From Kocuria flava (lineage in GTDB: Bacteria > Actinomycetota > Actinomycetes > Actinomycetales > Micrococcaceae), in the NCBI RefSeq assembly GCF_001482365.1, contig NZ_CP013254.1, positions 930,001 to 994,000 of the forward strand: a DNA stretch of 64,000 nt, in the 5' to 3' direction. The position numbers and the translations under genes were made by a program. Position 1 is the stretch's first letter. Every line of letters begins with the position of its first letter. This document shows, one piece after another, positions 31,618 to 39,942 of this stretch. The notes under the pieces were generated by a model. It worked only from the letters and a program-made list of their open reading frames with translations, did no database searches and had not been told where the DNA came from.

Positions 31618-32390
31618 GCGAGATCATCCCCTTCCCCGCCGAGCGCACCGCCGTGCTCACCGGCGCCGCCTCCCCGCGCGGCATCGGCCGCGCCACCGCC
31701 GACCTGCTCGCGAGCCAGGGCTGGGCCGTGGCGGTCCTGGACGTCGACGGCGACGAGGCCGCCGCGGCGGCCCGCGAGATCGCCGAGCGGCACGGCGTGC
31801 CCGCCCTCGGCCTGCGCACGGACGTGACCGACGAGGCCTCCATCGAGGCGGCCATCGGCCGCGTGGAGGCCGAGCTGCCCGCGGTCGTGGCCCTGGTCAA
31901 CTGCGCCGGCATCAGCTCCCCCACGGACGTCATGGACGAGACGAAGGAGGGGTGGGAGCGGGTCTTCGCGGTCAACATGACCGGGACCTTCCTCGTCACC
32001 CAGCGGGTGCTGCGCGGGATGATCGAGCGCAAGCTCGGGCGCGTGGTCAGCATCTCCTCGATCTCCGCCCAGCGCGGCGGCGGCACCTACTCGAAGTCCG
32101 CCTACAGCGCGTCGAAGGCCGCGATCATCGGCTTCACCCGCGCCGTGGCCCGCGAGATGGGCGAGCACAACATCACCGTCAACTGCATCGCCCCCGGCGC
32201 CGTGGACACCGACATCATGGGCGGGACGCTCTCCGACGAGCGCAAGGCGGCCATGGCACAGGACATCCTCGTGCGCCGGGTCGGGGCCGTGCGGGAGATC
32301 GCCGCACTGCTGGCGTTCCTCGTGGGCGAGGACGCCGGGTACATCACCGCGGCCACCTACGACGTCAACGGGGGCCTGCAGATCTCCTGA
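31614..32390 (+). CDS. Short-chain dehydrogenase/reductase of the sugar-acid operon
   Basis: The 258-residue classical SDR has TGAASPRGIGRATA (residues 16-29), NCAGISSPTDV near 98, VSISSISAQRGG near 144 and the YSASK catalytic motif near 165, ending in a VNGG terminus. The cofactor specificity is not clear. It overlaps the GntR gene by 4 bases (ATGA), so it is the last cistron of kinase-dehydrogenase-regulator-SDR. It may provide a redox step in place of the missing aldolase branch, but that is only a guess. Confidence 0.86.
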   Translation: MSEIIPFPAERTAVLTGAASPRGIGRATADLLASQGWAVAVLDVDGDEAAAAAREIAERHGVPALGLRTDVTDEASIEAAIGRVEAELPAVVALVNCAGISSPTDVMDETKEGWERVFAVNMTGTFLVTQRVLRGMIERKLGRVVSISSISAQRGGGTYSKSAYSASKAAIIGFTRAVAREMGEHNITVNCIAPGAVDTDIMGGTLSDERKAAMAQDILVRRVGAVREIAALLAFLVGEDAGYITAATYDVNGGLQIS

Positions 32391-32510
32391 CCCCCCGCAC
32401 GTCACATCCGCGACTGTCCGGGACGGAGTTCGCACCCGGGAACTACGATGCGCCCACCATCTCCTCCGCTCCGGCACCGGCCGGAGCCCTTCAGCGACAG
32501 TGGGGACACC

Positions 32511-33035
32511 ATGAGGACGAGCACCGCGGTCGTGGCACTGGTGGCGGGGGCGGGCCTCACCGGCCTCACCGCGACCCCCGCGAGCGCCGCCTACGCGTTC
32601 GGCGACTGCGCCGAGGCGGCAGGGTACGGCGTCCACAACATCCCGGTCGGCGCGCCCGGCCACGGTCCCCAGCTCGTGGACGAGGACGGGGACGGGATCG
32701 TGTGCGAGGACGACTTCTGGCCCTACGACCCCACCCGGGTCCCGATCGAGGTCGTCCCGGGACAGTTCGAGCACCACATCTACGACCGGGTCCCGGGGGC
32801 GGGGCCGACCCTGCCCGCCCCCGGGGCGCAGCAGGACCACGTCGTGGACGAGGTCCCCGGGTCCTGGGACGTGCCCGCCGACGGGTACTCGCAGATGGAC
32901 CGGGTGCCCGTCGGCGGTGCCGACACCGGCGTGGCGGCCGGGGACGGGCCCGGTCCCGCGCCGCTCGTCCTGGGCGGCCTGGTCCTCGCGGGCGCCGGGG
33001 CGGCGGCCGCGGCGACCCGGCGCCGCCGCGCCTGA
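32511..33035 (+). CDS. Secreted, membrane-anchored excalibur-like calcium-binding protein
   Basis: The 174-residue protein has a signal peptide ending TATPASAAYA (residues 1-28), then a short excalibur-like motif: GDCAEAAGYGVHNIPVG and the calcium-loop-like DEDGDGIVCEDD (near residues 61-72) with paired cysteines. A Pro/Asp-rich region follows, and the C terminus has a hydrophobic helix (PLVLGGLVLAGAGAAAAAT) and a TRRRRA stop-transfer tail, so it is probably anchored at the cell surface. The ATG follows GGGGACACC. The role is unknown; the excalibur motif occurs in surface proteins of Gram-positive bacteria. Confidence 0.78.
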   Translation: MRTSTAVVALVAGAGLTGLTATPASAAYAFGDCAEAAGYGVHNIPVGAPGHGPQLVDEDGDGIVCEDDFWPYDPTRVPIEVVPGQFEHHIYDRVPGAGPTLPAPGAQQDHVVDEVPGSWDVPADGYSQMDRVPVGGADTGVAAGDGPGPAPLVLGGLVLAGAGAAAAATRRRRA

Positions 33036-33172
33036 GGCGCATTCCCGGAGGGGTCGAGCTGCGGCCGGTCGCGTGCGCCGGCCACGGCCCGGTCACCGGG
33101 CCGCTCGAGGACGACCGCGTGGTCCTCGCCCGCCCGGCCGGCACCCGGAACGGCGCGCCGGCAGGCCAGGAC

Positions 33173-33201
33173 GGCGCCCCGTCCCGGCGGGACGGGGCGC
33201 C
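33173..33201. terminator. Terminator hairpin between convergent genes
   Basis: GGCGCCCCGTCCC (33173-33185) pairs perfectly with 33189-33201 (13-bp stem, 3-base loop), between the excalibur-like gene and the convergent DUF4190 gene. The rest of 33036-33211 holds no gene that I can support. Confidence 0.7.
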
Positions 33202-33211
33202 CCGGGCGGTG

Positions 33212-33772
33212 CTACTGCTGGACGCCGCCCCCGCCGAAGATCAGGAACATGCCGAGGATGCTGCCGACGAGCGCGACCCAGCCGAGGACCTTGCCCGCGG
33301 TGGCCTTCACCCCGAGCTTCTCCGCCTTGCCGGCCTGCCACACGGCCAGCGGCCCCAGGACGATGCCCAGGACGAACAGGCCGATCACGCCCAGCACGAT
33401 CGAGGTCGTGCGGTGCTTGCGGCCCTGCTCGGACCCGCCGGGCATGCCCTGCGCGGCGTACGGGGCGTGCCCGTACTGGCCCTGCCCGTAGGGTGCGGTC
33501 TGTCCGTGCGGGTGCTGGTCGTAGGAGCCGGTCTGCCCGTACTGGTGCTGGTCGTAGGAGCCGGTCTGCCCGTACTGGTTCTGGCCGTACCGGCCCTGCC
33601 CGTACCGGGCGGTCGGGTCCTCGCCGTAGGGCGGCTGCCCGTACTCGGCCTGCCCGTACTGGCCGGACCCGTACTGGTGGCCCGCGGGCGGGCCGCCCTG
33701 GGCCTGTCCGTGCGGGTCCTGCGCGTACGGGTCCTGCCCGTCGCGGCGGGGGTCGCCGGGGTGCTGCGTCAT
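33212..33772 (-). CDS. DUF4190-type membrane protein with Gln/Tyr/Gly repeats
   Basis: The 186-residue protein has a long N-terminal low-complexity cytoplasmic region (residues 1-115) built from YGQ units such as QYGQTGSYDQH, then two membrane helices at about 125-147 (SIVLGVIGLFVLGIVLGPLA) and 158-180 (VLGWVALVGSILGMFLIFGG). The two-helix module with the AVWQAGKAEKLG linker matches DUF4190. The function is unknown; such repeats can self-associate. Two exact 33-bp DNA repeats encode part of the region. It is 21 bases downstream of the acyl-CoA synthetase gene on the same strand. Confidence 0.8.
   Translation of the reverse strand: MTQHPGDPRRDGQDPYAQDPHGQAQGGPPAGHQYGSGQYGQAEYGQPPYGEDPTARYGQGRYGQNQYGQTGSYDQHQYGQTGSYDQHPHGQTAPYGQGQYGHAPYAAQGMPGGSEQGRKHRTTSIVLGVIGLFVLGIVLGPLAVWQAGKAEKLGVKATAGKVLGWVALVGSILGMFLIFGGGGVQQ
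33511..33576 (-). repeat. 33-bp perfect tandem repeat inside the DUF4190 gene
   Basis: Two identical 33-bp units (33511-33543 and 33544-33576) encode consecutive 11-residue blocks containing QYGQTGSYDQH. A third, partial copy follows. The unit is a multiple of three, so changes in copy number keep the frame. Confidence 0.9.
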
Positions 33773-33793
33773 GGTCGGTCCTCTCGTGGCGGG

Positions 33794-35602
33794 TCAGGGG
33801 CGCGGCTGTGCGTAGATCTGCTCCACGAGGTCCCCGAAGTCCTTGAGCACCCGTGCCCGGCGCAGCTTCAGCGACGGAGTGAGGTGCCCGGCGGCCTCGG
33901 TGAAGTCGGTGGGCGCGATCCGGAAGGCCTTGATCTGCTCGGCCTGGGAGACCGTGGTGTTCGCGGCGTCGACCACGCGCTGGACCTCGGCGAGGACGGT
34001 CTCGTGCTCGGCGGCCTGGGCCGCCGTGGTCGAGGCGGGCAGCCCGTGCTGCTCGGCCCAGCCCGGCAGGGCGTCCTCGTCGAGGGTGATCAGCGCCGAG
34101 ATGAACGGCCGGTTGTCGCCGAGCACCACGCACTGGGAGACGAGCACGTGGGAGCGGATCCGGTCCTCGAGCATCGCCGGGCTGACGTTCTTGCCGCTGG
34201 CGGTGACGATGATCTCCTTCTTGCGCCCGGTGATCCGCAGGTAGCCCTCGTCGTCGAGCTGCCCGAGGTCGCCGGTGCGGAACCAGCCGTCCTCGAAGGC
34301 CTCCTCGGTCAGGTCGGGGCGCTTCCAGTAGCCGCGCATCACGCACACGCCCCGGGCCAGGACCTCGCCGTCCTCGGCGATGCGCACCGCGTTGCCGGGC
34401 AGGGGCGGGCCGACCGTGCCGATCTTGATCCGCGCCGGGGTGTTGACCGTGATGGGGGCGGTGGTCTCCGTGAGGCCGTAGCCCTCGAGCACCGTGAGCC
34501 CGATGCCGTGGAAGAAGTGGCCGAGGCGCTCGCCCAGGGGCCCGCCGCCGGAGATTGCGTGCTTGACGCGCCCGCCCATGGCCTCGCGCAGCTTGCCGTA
34601 GACGAGCCGGTCGAACAGGGCATGGCGCAGGCGCAGGCCCAGGCCCACCTTCCCCTGCTCCGTCGCCCGCGACCAGGCGACGGCGGTCTCGGCGGCGACC
34701 GCGAAGATCCTGCCCTTCCCGCCGGCCTCCGCCTTCAGCTGCGCGGAGTTGTAGACCTTCTCGAACACGCGCGGCACGGCCAGGATGAACGTGGGCCGGT
34801 AGCTCTGCAGGTCCGGCAGCAGGTTCTTCAGGTCCGGGGTGTGGGCCACGGTGGTGCCCGCGGCCACGGCCAGTACGGAGATGAACCGGGCGAAGACGTG
34901 GGCCAGCGGCAGGAACATGATCGTGCGGGCGCCCTCGTAGGCGACCTCGGGCAGCGCCGCGAGGGCGTTGTCGGAGAGCTCCACGAAGTTGCCGTGGGTC
35001 AGCTCGCAGCCCTTGGGCCGTCCGGTGGTGCCGGAGGTGTAGATGATGGTCGCCAGGTCCTCCAGGCCCGCTGCGGCCCGGCGGTGCTCGAGCTCGTCGT
35101 CGTCGACCCCGGCGCCGGCCGCGCGCAGGGCCTCGAGGCCGTCGTCCTCCATCCGCCACACGTGCTGCACGGCGGAGAGGTCCTCGCCCTCGGCGGCGCG
35201 GCGGAAGACCTCCTCGTGCCGGGCGGCCTCGACCACGAGGGCCACGGCCCCGGAGTCGGAGAGGTTCCAGGCCACCTGCTGCGGCGCGGAGGTCTCGTAG
35301 ATCGGCACCGACACGGCCCCGGCGAACCAGACGGCGAAGTCGACCAGCGACCACTCGTAGCGGGTCCGCGACATGATGCCCACCCGGTCCCCGGGGCCCA
35401 CCCCGGAGGCCACCAGGCCCTTGGCCAGGGCGCGGACGTCGGCGAGGAACGCGCTCGCGGGCACGTCCGTCCACCCGTCCTGCCCGTCGGGGCGGGAGAA
35501 CAGCGCAGGGTCCGAGCTCTTGCGCGCCTGGCGCAGCAGGAGGTCGGTGACGTTGGTCTGCGGTGGGACGTCCACCAGGCGGGGGGTGCTGTGTTCGCGC
35601 AC
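33794..35602 (-). CDS. Long-chain acyl-CoA synthetase (FadD15-like)
   Basis: The 602-residue adenylate-forming enzyme activates long-chain fatty acids with ATP and CoA. The P-loop IIYTSGTTGRPKGCELTHGNF lies near residue 188, PLAHVFAR near 235, EGYGLTETTAPITVN near 400 and DEGYLRITGRKKEIIVTASGKNVSP near 475. The length and lack of signal peptide match cytosolic FadD15-type ligases of actinobacteria. The start is GTG with GAGGAG upstream. It is the first gene of a probable two-gene unit with the DUF4190 protein. Confidence 0.9.
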   Translation of the reverse strand: MREHSTPRLVDVPPQTNVTDLLLRQARKSSDPALFSRPDGQDGWTDVPASAFLADVRALAKGLVASGVGPGDRVGIMSRTRYEWSLVDFAVWFAGAVSVPIYETSAPQQVAWNLSDSGAVALVVEAARHEEVFRRAAEGEDLSAVQHVWRMEDDGLEALRAAGAGVDDDELEHRRAAAGLEDLATIIYTSGTTGRPKGCELTHGNFVELSDNALAALPEVAYEGARTIMFLPLAHVFARFISVLAVAAGTTVAHTPDLKNLLPDLQSYRPTFILAVPRVFEKVYNSAQLKAEAGGKGRIFAVAAETAVAWSRATEQGKVGLGLRLRHALFDRLVYGKLREAMGGRVKHAISGGGPLGERLGHFFHGIGLTVLEGYGLTETTAPITVNTPARIKIGTVGPPLPGNAVRIAEDGEVLARGVCVMRGYWKRPDLTEEAFEDGWFRTGDLGQLDDEGYLRITGRKKEIIVTASGKNVSPAMLEDRIRSHVLVSQCVVLGDNRPFISALITLDEDALPGWAEQHGLPASTTAAQAAEHETVLAEVQRVVDAANTTVSQAEQIKAFRIAPTDFTEAAGHLTPSLKLRRARVLKDFGDLVEQIYAQPRP

Positions 35603-35774
35603 GACGACTCCTCGGGTCTCGTCCTCGGACGGGGGGACCGGCGTCCGTCCGGGTTCCTCGACGATACCGGGGCGTGATCCACCGCACAGCCGGACGGGGT
35701 CGTGTCGGGCGGCACACTTCGGGGGACGGTGCCCCGGCGGCGTCCGCGCAGGGCTTTCCGGCCGCGCCCGGGGG

Positions 35775-36260
35775 TCAGGCCCTCCCGAGGGCGGACTCGA
35801 TGCTCCCCGCGATCTGCGCCGGCTGGGTGCGGGGCCCGAAGCGGCGGACCACCCGGCCGTCGCGGCCGACGAGGAACTTGGTGAAGTTCCACTTCACGTC
35901 CTCGCCGAGGACCCCGGGCCTCTCCTCGCGCAGCCACGCCCACAGGGGGTGGGCGCCGGGGCCGTTGACCTCGACCTTGGCGAACATCGGGAAGGTGACG
36001 CCGTAGTTGCGGCGGCAGAAGTCCGCGATCTGCTCCTCGTCGCCCGGCTCCTGGCCGCCGAACTGGTCGCAGGGGAAGCCCAGGAGCACGAAGTCCTCGT
36101 CGCGGAAGTTGCGCCACAGCTCCTCCAGGCCCGCGTACTGCGGGGTGAACCCGCACTCGCTCGCGGTGTTCACGACCAGGACCACCTTCCCGGCGTAGTC
36201 GGACAGCGGCTGTTCGCGGCCGTCGATGGTCGTGGCGGTGAAGTCGTGCAGCGTGGTCAC
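35775..36260 (-). CDS. Glutathione peroxidase family protein
   Basis: The 161-residue thioredoxin-fold peroxidase has a peroxidatic Cys36 in NTASECGFTPQYAGLE, Gln70 in PCDQFGGQEPG and Trp124-Asn125 in VKWNFTKFLV, the full catalytic tetrad. It reduces hydroperoxides. Cysteine rather than selenocysteine is used; actinobacterial members often take electrons from thioredoxin or mycothiol instead of glutathione. The GTG follows GGAGGCCACC. About 170 bases without a recognisable gene separate it from the acyl-CoA synthetase start. Confidence 0.92.
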   Translation of the reverse strand: MTTLHDFTATTIDGREQPLSDYAGKVVLVVNTASECGFTPQYAGLEELWRNFRDEDFVLLGFPCDQFGGQEPGDEEQIADFCRRNYGVTFPMFAKVEVNGPGAHPLWAWLREERPGVLGEDVKWNFTKFLVGRDGRVVRRFGPRTQPAQIAGSIESALGRA

Positions 36261-36355
36261 GGTGGCCTCCGGTCGGCTCGGGGACGGGTCCTGTCCTCAA
36301 TCCTGCCCCCGGGAGCGGGTCCGCCGCGAGAGGCCCGCCCGGGCCGGGTGCGCAC

Positions 36356-36361
36356 TACCGT
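36356..36361 (+). promoter_or_regulatory. -10-like element of a probably leaderless phosphotransferase gene
   Basis: TACCGT lies 6 bases before the GTG at 36368, with no ribosome site; the layout suits leaderless transcription. No clear -35 is seen. Confidence 0.4.
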
Positions 36362-36367
36362 GGGGGC

Positions 36368-37279
36368 GTGGACGCGGAGCTGCCGACGACGGCGCAGGTC
36401 CGGCGGCTGCTGGACGAGCAGCTGCCCGCCGGCCTGCGGGACCTGGCCGGCGCGCCCGTGCGCTTCGCCGCCCGCGGCTGGGACAACGCCGTCTTCCGGG
36501 TGGGGGAGGACCGTGCCGCGCGCCTGCCGCTGCGGGCCGCGGCCGTGCCGCTGCTGGCCGCCGAGCTGCGCTGGACCGCCGAGGCCGCCGCGCCGCTGGT
36601 GCGGCTCGGGCTCGGCGTGCCCGTGCCCCGGTTCGCCGGGCGCCCGGGAGCGGGCCTGCCCTGGCCGTGGGCGCTCGTGGACTGGGTGCCGGGGGAGCCC
36701 GTGGCGCTGCTGCCCGTGGTGCGGCGCGACCGGCCGGCCGCCGACCTCGCCCGGGCCCTGGCCGCGCTGCACCGCCCCGCGCCCGCCGGGGCCCCGCACC
36801 ACCCCCGGCGCGGGGTGGATCTCGACCGGCGGCTGGCCACGGCTCCGCCCGACTGGTCCGCGCTCGCCCGCCGCCTGGGCCCGGGCACGGCCGCGCGGCT
36901 GCGGGAGGTGGTCGCGGCGGGGGTGCGGGCCGCGCCCTGGACGGGCCCGCCGCTGTGGCTGCACGGGGACCCGCACCCGTGGAACCTCGTGCACCGGGAC
37001 GGGCGGCTGAGCGGGCTCGTGGACTTCGGGGACGTCTGCGCCGGGGATCCGGCCTCCGACCTGGCCACCGCGTGGCTGAGCCTGGACGCGCGGCAGCGGG
37101 CGGGGTTCCGCGCCGTCGTCGACACCGCCGGGGGCCACGACGACGCCGTGTGGGTCCGTGCCGCCGCGTGGGCGGCGCTGTACACGGCGGCCCTGGCGGG
37201 CCGTCCGGGATCCTGGCCGCGGTTCGGGCCGGTGGCGGCCCACGCGGCCGCGCAGCTCACCGCGCGCGGCGGCGCCTGA
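36368..37279 (+). CDS. Aminoglycoside phosphotransferase (APH) family kinase
   Basis: The 303-residue protein has the APH/ChoK fold: RGWDNAVFRVGEDRAARLP near residue 36 with the nucleotide loop, DWVPGEP near 98, the catalytic loop WLHGDPHPWNLVHRDGRL near 197-214 and the metal-binding LVDFGDVCAGDPASDLA near 218. Such proteins phosphorylate a range of small molecules; the sequence does not show that this one confers drug resistance. It has no close co-directional partner and converges on a small secreted-peptide gene. Confidence 0.85.
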   Translation: MDAELPTTAQVRRLLDEQLPAGLRDLAGAPVRFAARGWDNAVFRVGEDRAARLPLRAAAVPLLAAELRWTAEAAAPLVRLGLGVPVPRFAGRPGAGLPWPWALVDWVPGEPVALLPVVRRDRPAADLARALAALHRPAPAGAPHHPRRGVDLDRRLATAPPDWSALARRLGPGTAARLREVVAAGVRAAPWTGPPLWLHGDPHPWNLVHRDGRLSGLVDFGDVCAGDPASDLATAWLSLDARQRAGFRAVVDTAGGHDDAVWVRAAAWAALYTAALAGRPGSWPRFGPVAAHAAAQLTARGGA

Positions 37280-37294
37280 CGAGGGGGCCTGCGC

Positions 37295-37444
37295 TCAGCG
37301 CTGCTGCTGGACCGGGGCGGAGACGACCGTCTCGGCCGGGTCCAGCTCCGCGCCGGCCGGGGCCGAGATGCCGATGAACGCCGCGGAGAGCGCGGCCACG
37401 CCGAGGGAGAAGGTCACGTCCCGGCGGGTGGGCTTGCGGATCAT
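37295..37444 (-). CDS. Small secreted peptide precursor, 49 aa
   Basis: The frame begins with ATG 7-9 bases after AAGGACG and codes for MIRKPTRRDV followed by a hydrophobic core (TFSLGVAALSAAFIGIS) and an APAGA cleavage site near residue 32. The mature part of about 17 residues is acidic and ends VSAPVQQQR. The signal peptide, ribosome site and consistent codon use support a real gene. I do not know its role. It converges on the phosphotransferase gene. Confidence 0.6.
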   Translation of the reverse strand: MIRKPTRRDVTFSLGVAALSAAFIGISAPAGAELDPAETVVSAPVQQQR

Positions 37445-37633
37445 GGCGCGTCCTTCGGGGGAGGAGGTCGGCACGGCACCGGCGGCGCCGGTGCGGGAGG
37501 GGCACGGTCCACGCTACGCAGGGCGCGGGCACCCGGCGATGGACCAATGTCCAGACCTGTGCATGCACTCGTCGGCACGGGGCTGCGGAAGGCCCGGCTC
37601 CCGGTGCGCGGCGGATCCCGTTCCCGGCACGCC

Positions 37634-37665
37634 GCAGGCCCCGCCGGAGGTCCGGCGGGGCCTGC
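37634..37665 (-). terminator. Terminator after the YkvI-type transporter gene
   Basis: Arms GCAGGCCCCGCCGG (37634-37647) and its complement (37652-37665) make a perfect 14-bp stem with a 4-base loop, about 30 bases beyond the stop codon. Confidence 0.7.
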
Positions 37666-37693
37666 GCGGCACCGGGGGCCGCCCGGGCGGTGC

Positions 37694-38848
37694 TCAGCGG
37701 CCGGGGCCGGCGGGCTCGGGCGCCCGCAGCGGCCGGCGCCCGGCCAGCCGCAGCCCGGTGGTTGCCAGCATCAGCACGAGCATGAGGATCCCCACGTAGC
37801 CGTTGACCACGTAGACGATGTTGACCATCTGGGAGAACGGCAGCACGAGCCCGATCACGGTGCCCACCGCCGCGAGGGCGAGGGTCAGCCCCTTGAAGCG
37901 CGGGGTCCTGTCGGCGAAGAACCGCGAGGACACCGTCCACAGCAGCGGGATGGCCGTGGTGTAGATCCCGGCCAGGATCATCACGGAGATCCCGGCGGCC
38001 AGCGCGGGGCTCACGTCCCCGGCGAGGACGAGCATGGGGATCTCGGTGCCGTTGACCCGCTCGATGTTCGCGAGCAGGCCCAGGCCCACGACCACGCAGG
38101 CCAGCGAGAAGACGACCCCGCCCAGCGCCCCGCCGGAGGCCGCCTCCCGGCGGCTGCGCGCCGTCCGCCCCAGCGCCGTGAGGAAGGCGGCCAGCCACAG
38201 CATGCAGAAGCCCACGTAGGACAGTCCGGACATGAACCAGTTGGAGGCCGCCTGGGTGAGCTCCAGGTCGGGCAGCAGGGCGCTGCCCTCCCGGATCCCG
38301 CCGGGGTTGCGGACGATGCCCAGCACGCCCAGCCCCACGGCGATCAGCACGATGAGCGGACCGATCTTGCCGATGACGTCGACCAGGCTCCTGAGCCCGA
38401 ACCACACCGTGATCCCGACGGCGGCGGCCAGGCCGATGCCGCCCACGTGCTTCGACAGCCCGTAGTGCTCCTCGAAGACGGCCCCCGCGCCGGCCACCAT
38501 GACCGTGAAGCTCAGGAAGACGAACAGGACCGAGAAGAAGTCGAAGAACGTGCCGAGATGCTTGCCGCAGTAGTAGCGGAAGACCATCGAGGGCTTCTCG
38601 AAGCGCTGCGCCTGCCCGACGACGAAGAACTCGACGGCCACGTAGGTCATCAGCACGAGGACCAGGGCGCCGGTGCCGAACACGCCCCAGTAGCCGTAGG
38701 AGGCGTAGTACTGGAGGATCTCCTGGCCGGTCGCGAAGCCGGAGCCGATGAGGAACGCGACGATCGCACCGGCGTAGGTCAGCACGCGCAGGGGGCTCGC
38801 CCGCTCCGCGGTGTCGAGGTGGGCGCGGGTCGGGGTGGTCTGTGCCAT
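37694..38848 (-). CDS. YkvI family membrane protein (putative transporter)
   Basis: This 384-residue protein has about ten membrane helices of the APC-like transporter fold, with the YkvI-family start LTYAGAIVAFLIGSGFATGQEILQYYASYG (about residues 23-52) and a helix-4 segment FFDFFSVLFVFLSFTVMVAGAGAVFEEHYG. The substrate is unknown; related proteins resemble amino-acid or metabolite symporters. It stands alone, with its own promoter upstream (38927-38955) and a terminator downstream. The ATG follows AAGGAAG. Confidence 0.82.
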   Translation of the reverse strand: MAQTTPTRAHLDTAERASPLRVLTYAGAIVAFLIGSGFATGQEILQYYASYGYWGVFGTGALVLVLMTYVAVEFFVVGQAQRFEKPSMVFRYYCGKHLGTFFDFFSVLFVFLSFTVMVAGAGAVFEEHYGLSKHVGGIGLAAAVGITVWFGLRSLVDVIGKIGPLIVLIAVGLGVLGIVRNPGGIREGSALLPDLELTQAASNWFMSGLSYVGFCMLWLAAFLTALGRTARSRREAASGGALGGVVFSLACVVVGLGLLANIERVNGTEIPMLVLAGDVSPALAAGISVMILAGIYTTAIPLLWTVSSRFFADRTPRFKGLTLALAAVGTVIGLVLPFSQMVNIVYVVNGYVGILMLVLMLATTGLRLAGRRPLRAPEPAGPGR

Positions 38849-38905
38849 GGGTGGGTCTTCCTTCGCGGAAGGGCCGCTCCGCGACGGGCGGCGGGCCGAC
38901 GAGAC

Positions 38906-38955
38906 TGATATATCAATCGTATCGAGAGCGTATTTCCACGGTGTGACGTGGTCAA
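38906..38955 (-). promoter_or_regulatory. Promoter of the YkvI-type gene with palindromic operator
   Basis: On the minus strand TTGACC (38950-38955) and TACGCT (38927-38932) are 17 bp apart. Just downstream lies TGATATATCA (38906-38915), a perfect 10-bp palindrome in an unusually AT-rich stretch, placed so that a bound repressor would block transcription. Confidence 0.5.
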
Positions 38956-39076
38956 CAGGTGGCGACCCCGGCGCGGCAGGACACGGAACGGCAACACCGG
39001 GGCCCGCCGCGGCCGGGCCGTCTTCCCGGGGTGCGGGGGCGCGCGTAGCGTGGAGCGCGTCCGGAAGGAGCCCGCC

Positions 39077-39874
39077 ATGACCGTCCGCCACGCCCCCTGG
39101 CCCGCCGGCACGCCCTGCTGGGCGGAGCTCGCCGTGCAGGACCCTGCCCGCTCCCAGGAGTTCTACCGCGCCGTCCTCGGCTGGGAGCACACCGCCCCGG
39201 ACCCCGGCGGCCGGGTGCTCGCCCTCGTGGACGGCGCACCCGTCGCCGGGCTCGCCCCGGGCGCCGCGCCGGACGGGGCGCCCGTCTGGCAGGTCCACCT
39301 GGCCTGCGACCGCATCGAGGCCTGCGCCGAGCGCGTCCTGGCGGCCGGGGGGAAGCAGCTGCGGGCCCCGGCGCCGCGCGGGAGCGCCGGGACGGCCGGG
39401 CTCTGGCGCGACCCCACCGGCGCCGCCTTCGGGCTGTGGCAGGCCGGGGAGCTGATCGGCTTCACCGCCGTCGACGTCCCCGGGGCCCCGGTGTGGTGCG
39501 ACCTCACGACCCCCGACCCGGACGGGGCCCGCGACTTCTACGCCCAGGTCTTCGGCTACGCCTACACCGACCGCGCCACGACGGGCGCCCCCTACGCGGC
39601 CTTCACCGTCCCCGGCGGGCAGCAGTGGGGCGGCGGCATCGGCGGCACGGACCCCGCCGCGGGGGACGCGCCAGCGGTGTGGTCGGTGTGCTTCGCGGTC
39701 GAGGACGCCGACGCCGCCGCCGCGCGCGCCCGCGAGGCCGGCGGCGCCGTCATGGAGGAGCCGATGGCCTTCGAGTACGGGCGCCTGGCCGTGCTCGCGG
39801 GCCCCGACCGGGAGTCGTTCGCGGTGATGTCCCCGACGGCCCCCGAGGACGGGCGCGCCCCCGCGGGCCGGTGA
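39077..39874 (+). CDS. VOC family protein with two glyoxalase-like domains
   Basis: The 265-residue protein consists of two vicinal-oxygen-chelate modules: residues 8-120 (TPCWAELAVQDPARSQEFYRAVLGW and the DPTGAAFGLWQ end) and 135-255 (VWCDLTTPDPDGARDFYAQVFGY to DRESFAVMSP). This is the double-domain layout of Streptomyces hydroxylase-type VOC proteins; it may bind a metal or a small molecule, and the substrate is unknown. AAGGAG lies before the ATG. It is followed by cstA, whose promoter overlaps the VOC stop codon. Confidence 0.82.
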   Translation: MTVRHAPWPAGTPCWAELAVQDPARSQEFYRAVLGWEHTAPDPGGRVLALVDGAPVAGLAPGAAPDGAPVWQVHLACDRIEACAERVLAAGGKQLRAPAPRGSAGTAGLWRDPTGAAFGLWQAGELIGFTAVDVPGAPVWCDLTTPDPDGARDFYAQVFGYAYTDRATTGAPYAAFTVPGGQQWGGGIGGTDPAAGDAPAVWSVCFAVEDADAAAARAREAGGAVMEEPMAFEYGRLAVLAGPDRESFAVMSPTAPEDGRAPAGR

Positions 39875-39900
39875 GACGGATCACGGCCCGCGGCTAGGAT
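39872..39900 (+). promoter_or_regulatory. Probable cstA promoter
   Basis: TGAGAC (39872-39877) and TAGGAT (39895-39900) are 17 bp apart and lie 42 bases before the cstA ATG. The -35 overlaps the VOC gene stop. Confidence 0.45.
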
Positions 39901-39942
39901 GGGCCGCAGAGCACACCCTCCCTCCGACCGATCAGGAGCGAC

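Noticed and set aside
33036..33172. Coding-like stretch with sensible codons before the DUF4190 terminator
   Set aside because: No start codon with ribosome site and it runs into the hairpin and the antisense gene; at best a remnant.
33511..33576. Short tandem repeat as a CRISPR array
   Set aside because: Only two units with no spacers, in phase inside a coding region.
29750..35677. An open plus-strand frame of almost 2000 codons
   Set aside because: It overlaps seven well-supported genes in other frames or strands and has no recognisable domain.
36368..37279. Aminoglycoside resistance gene
   Set aside because: The APH fold is broad; nothing in sequence or context shows drug modification.
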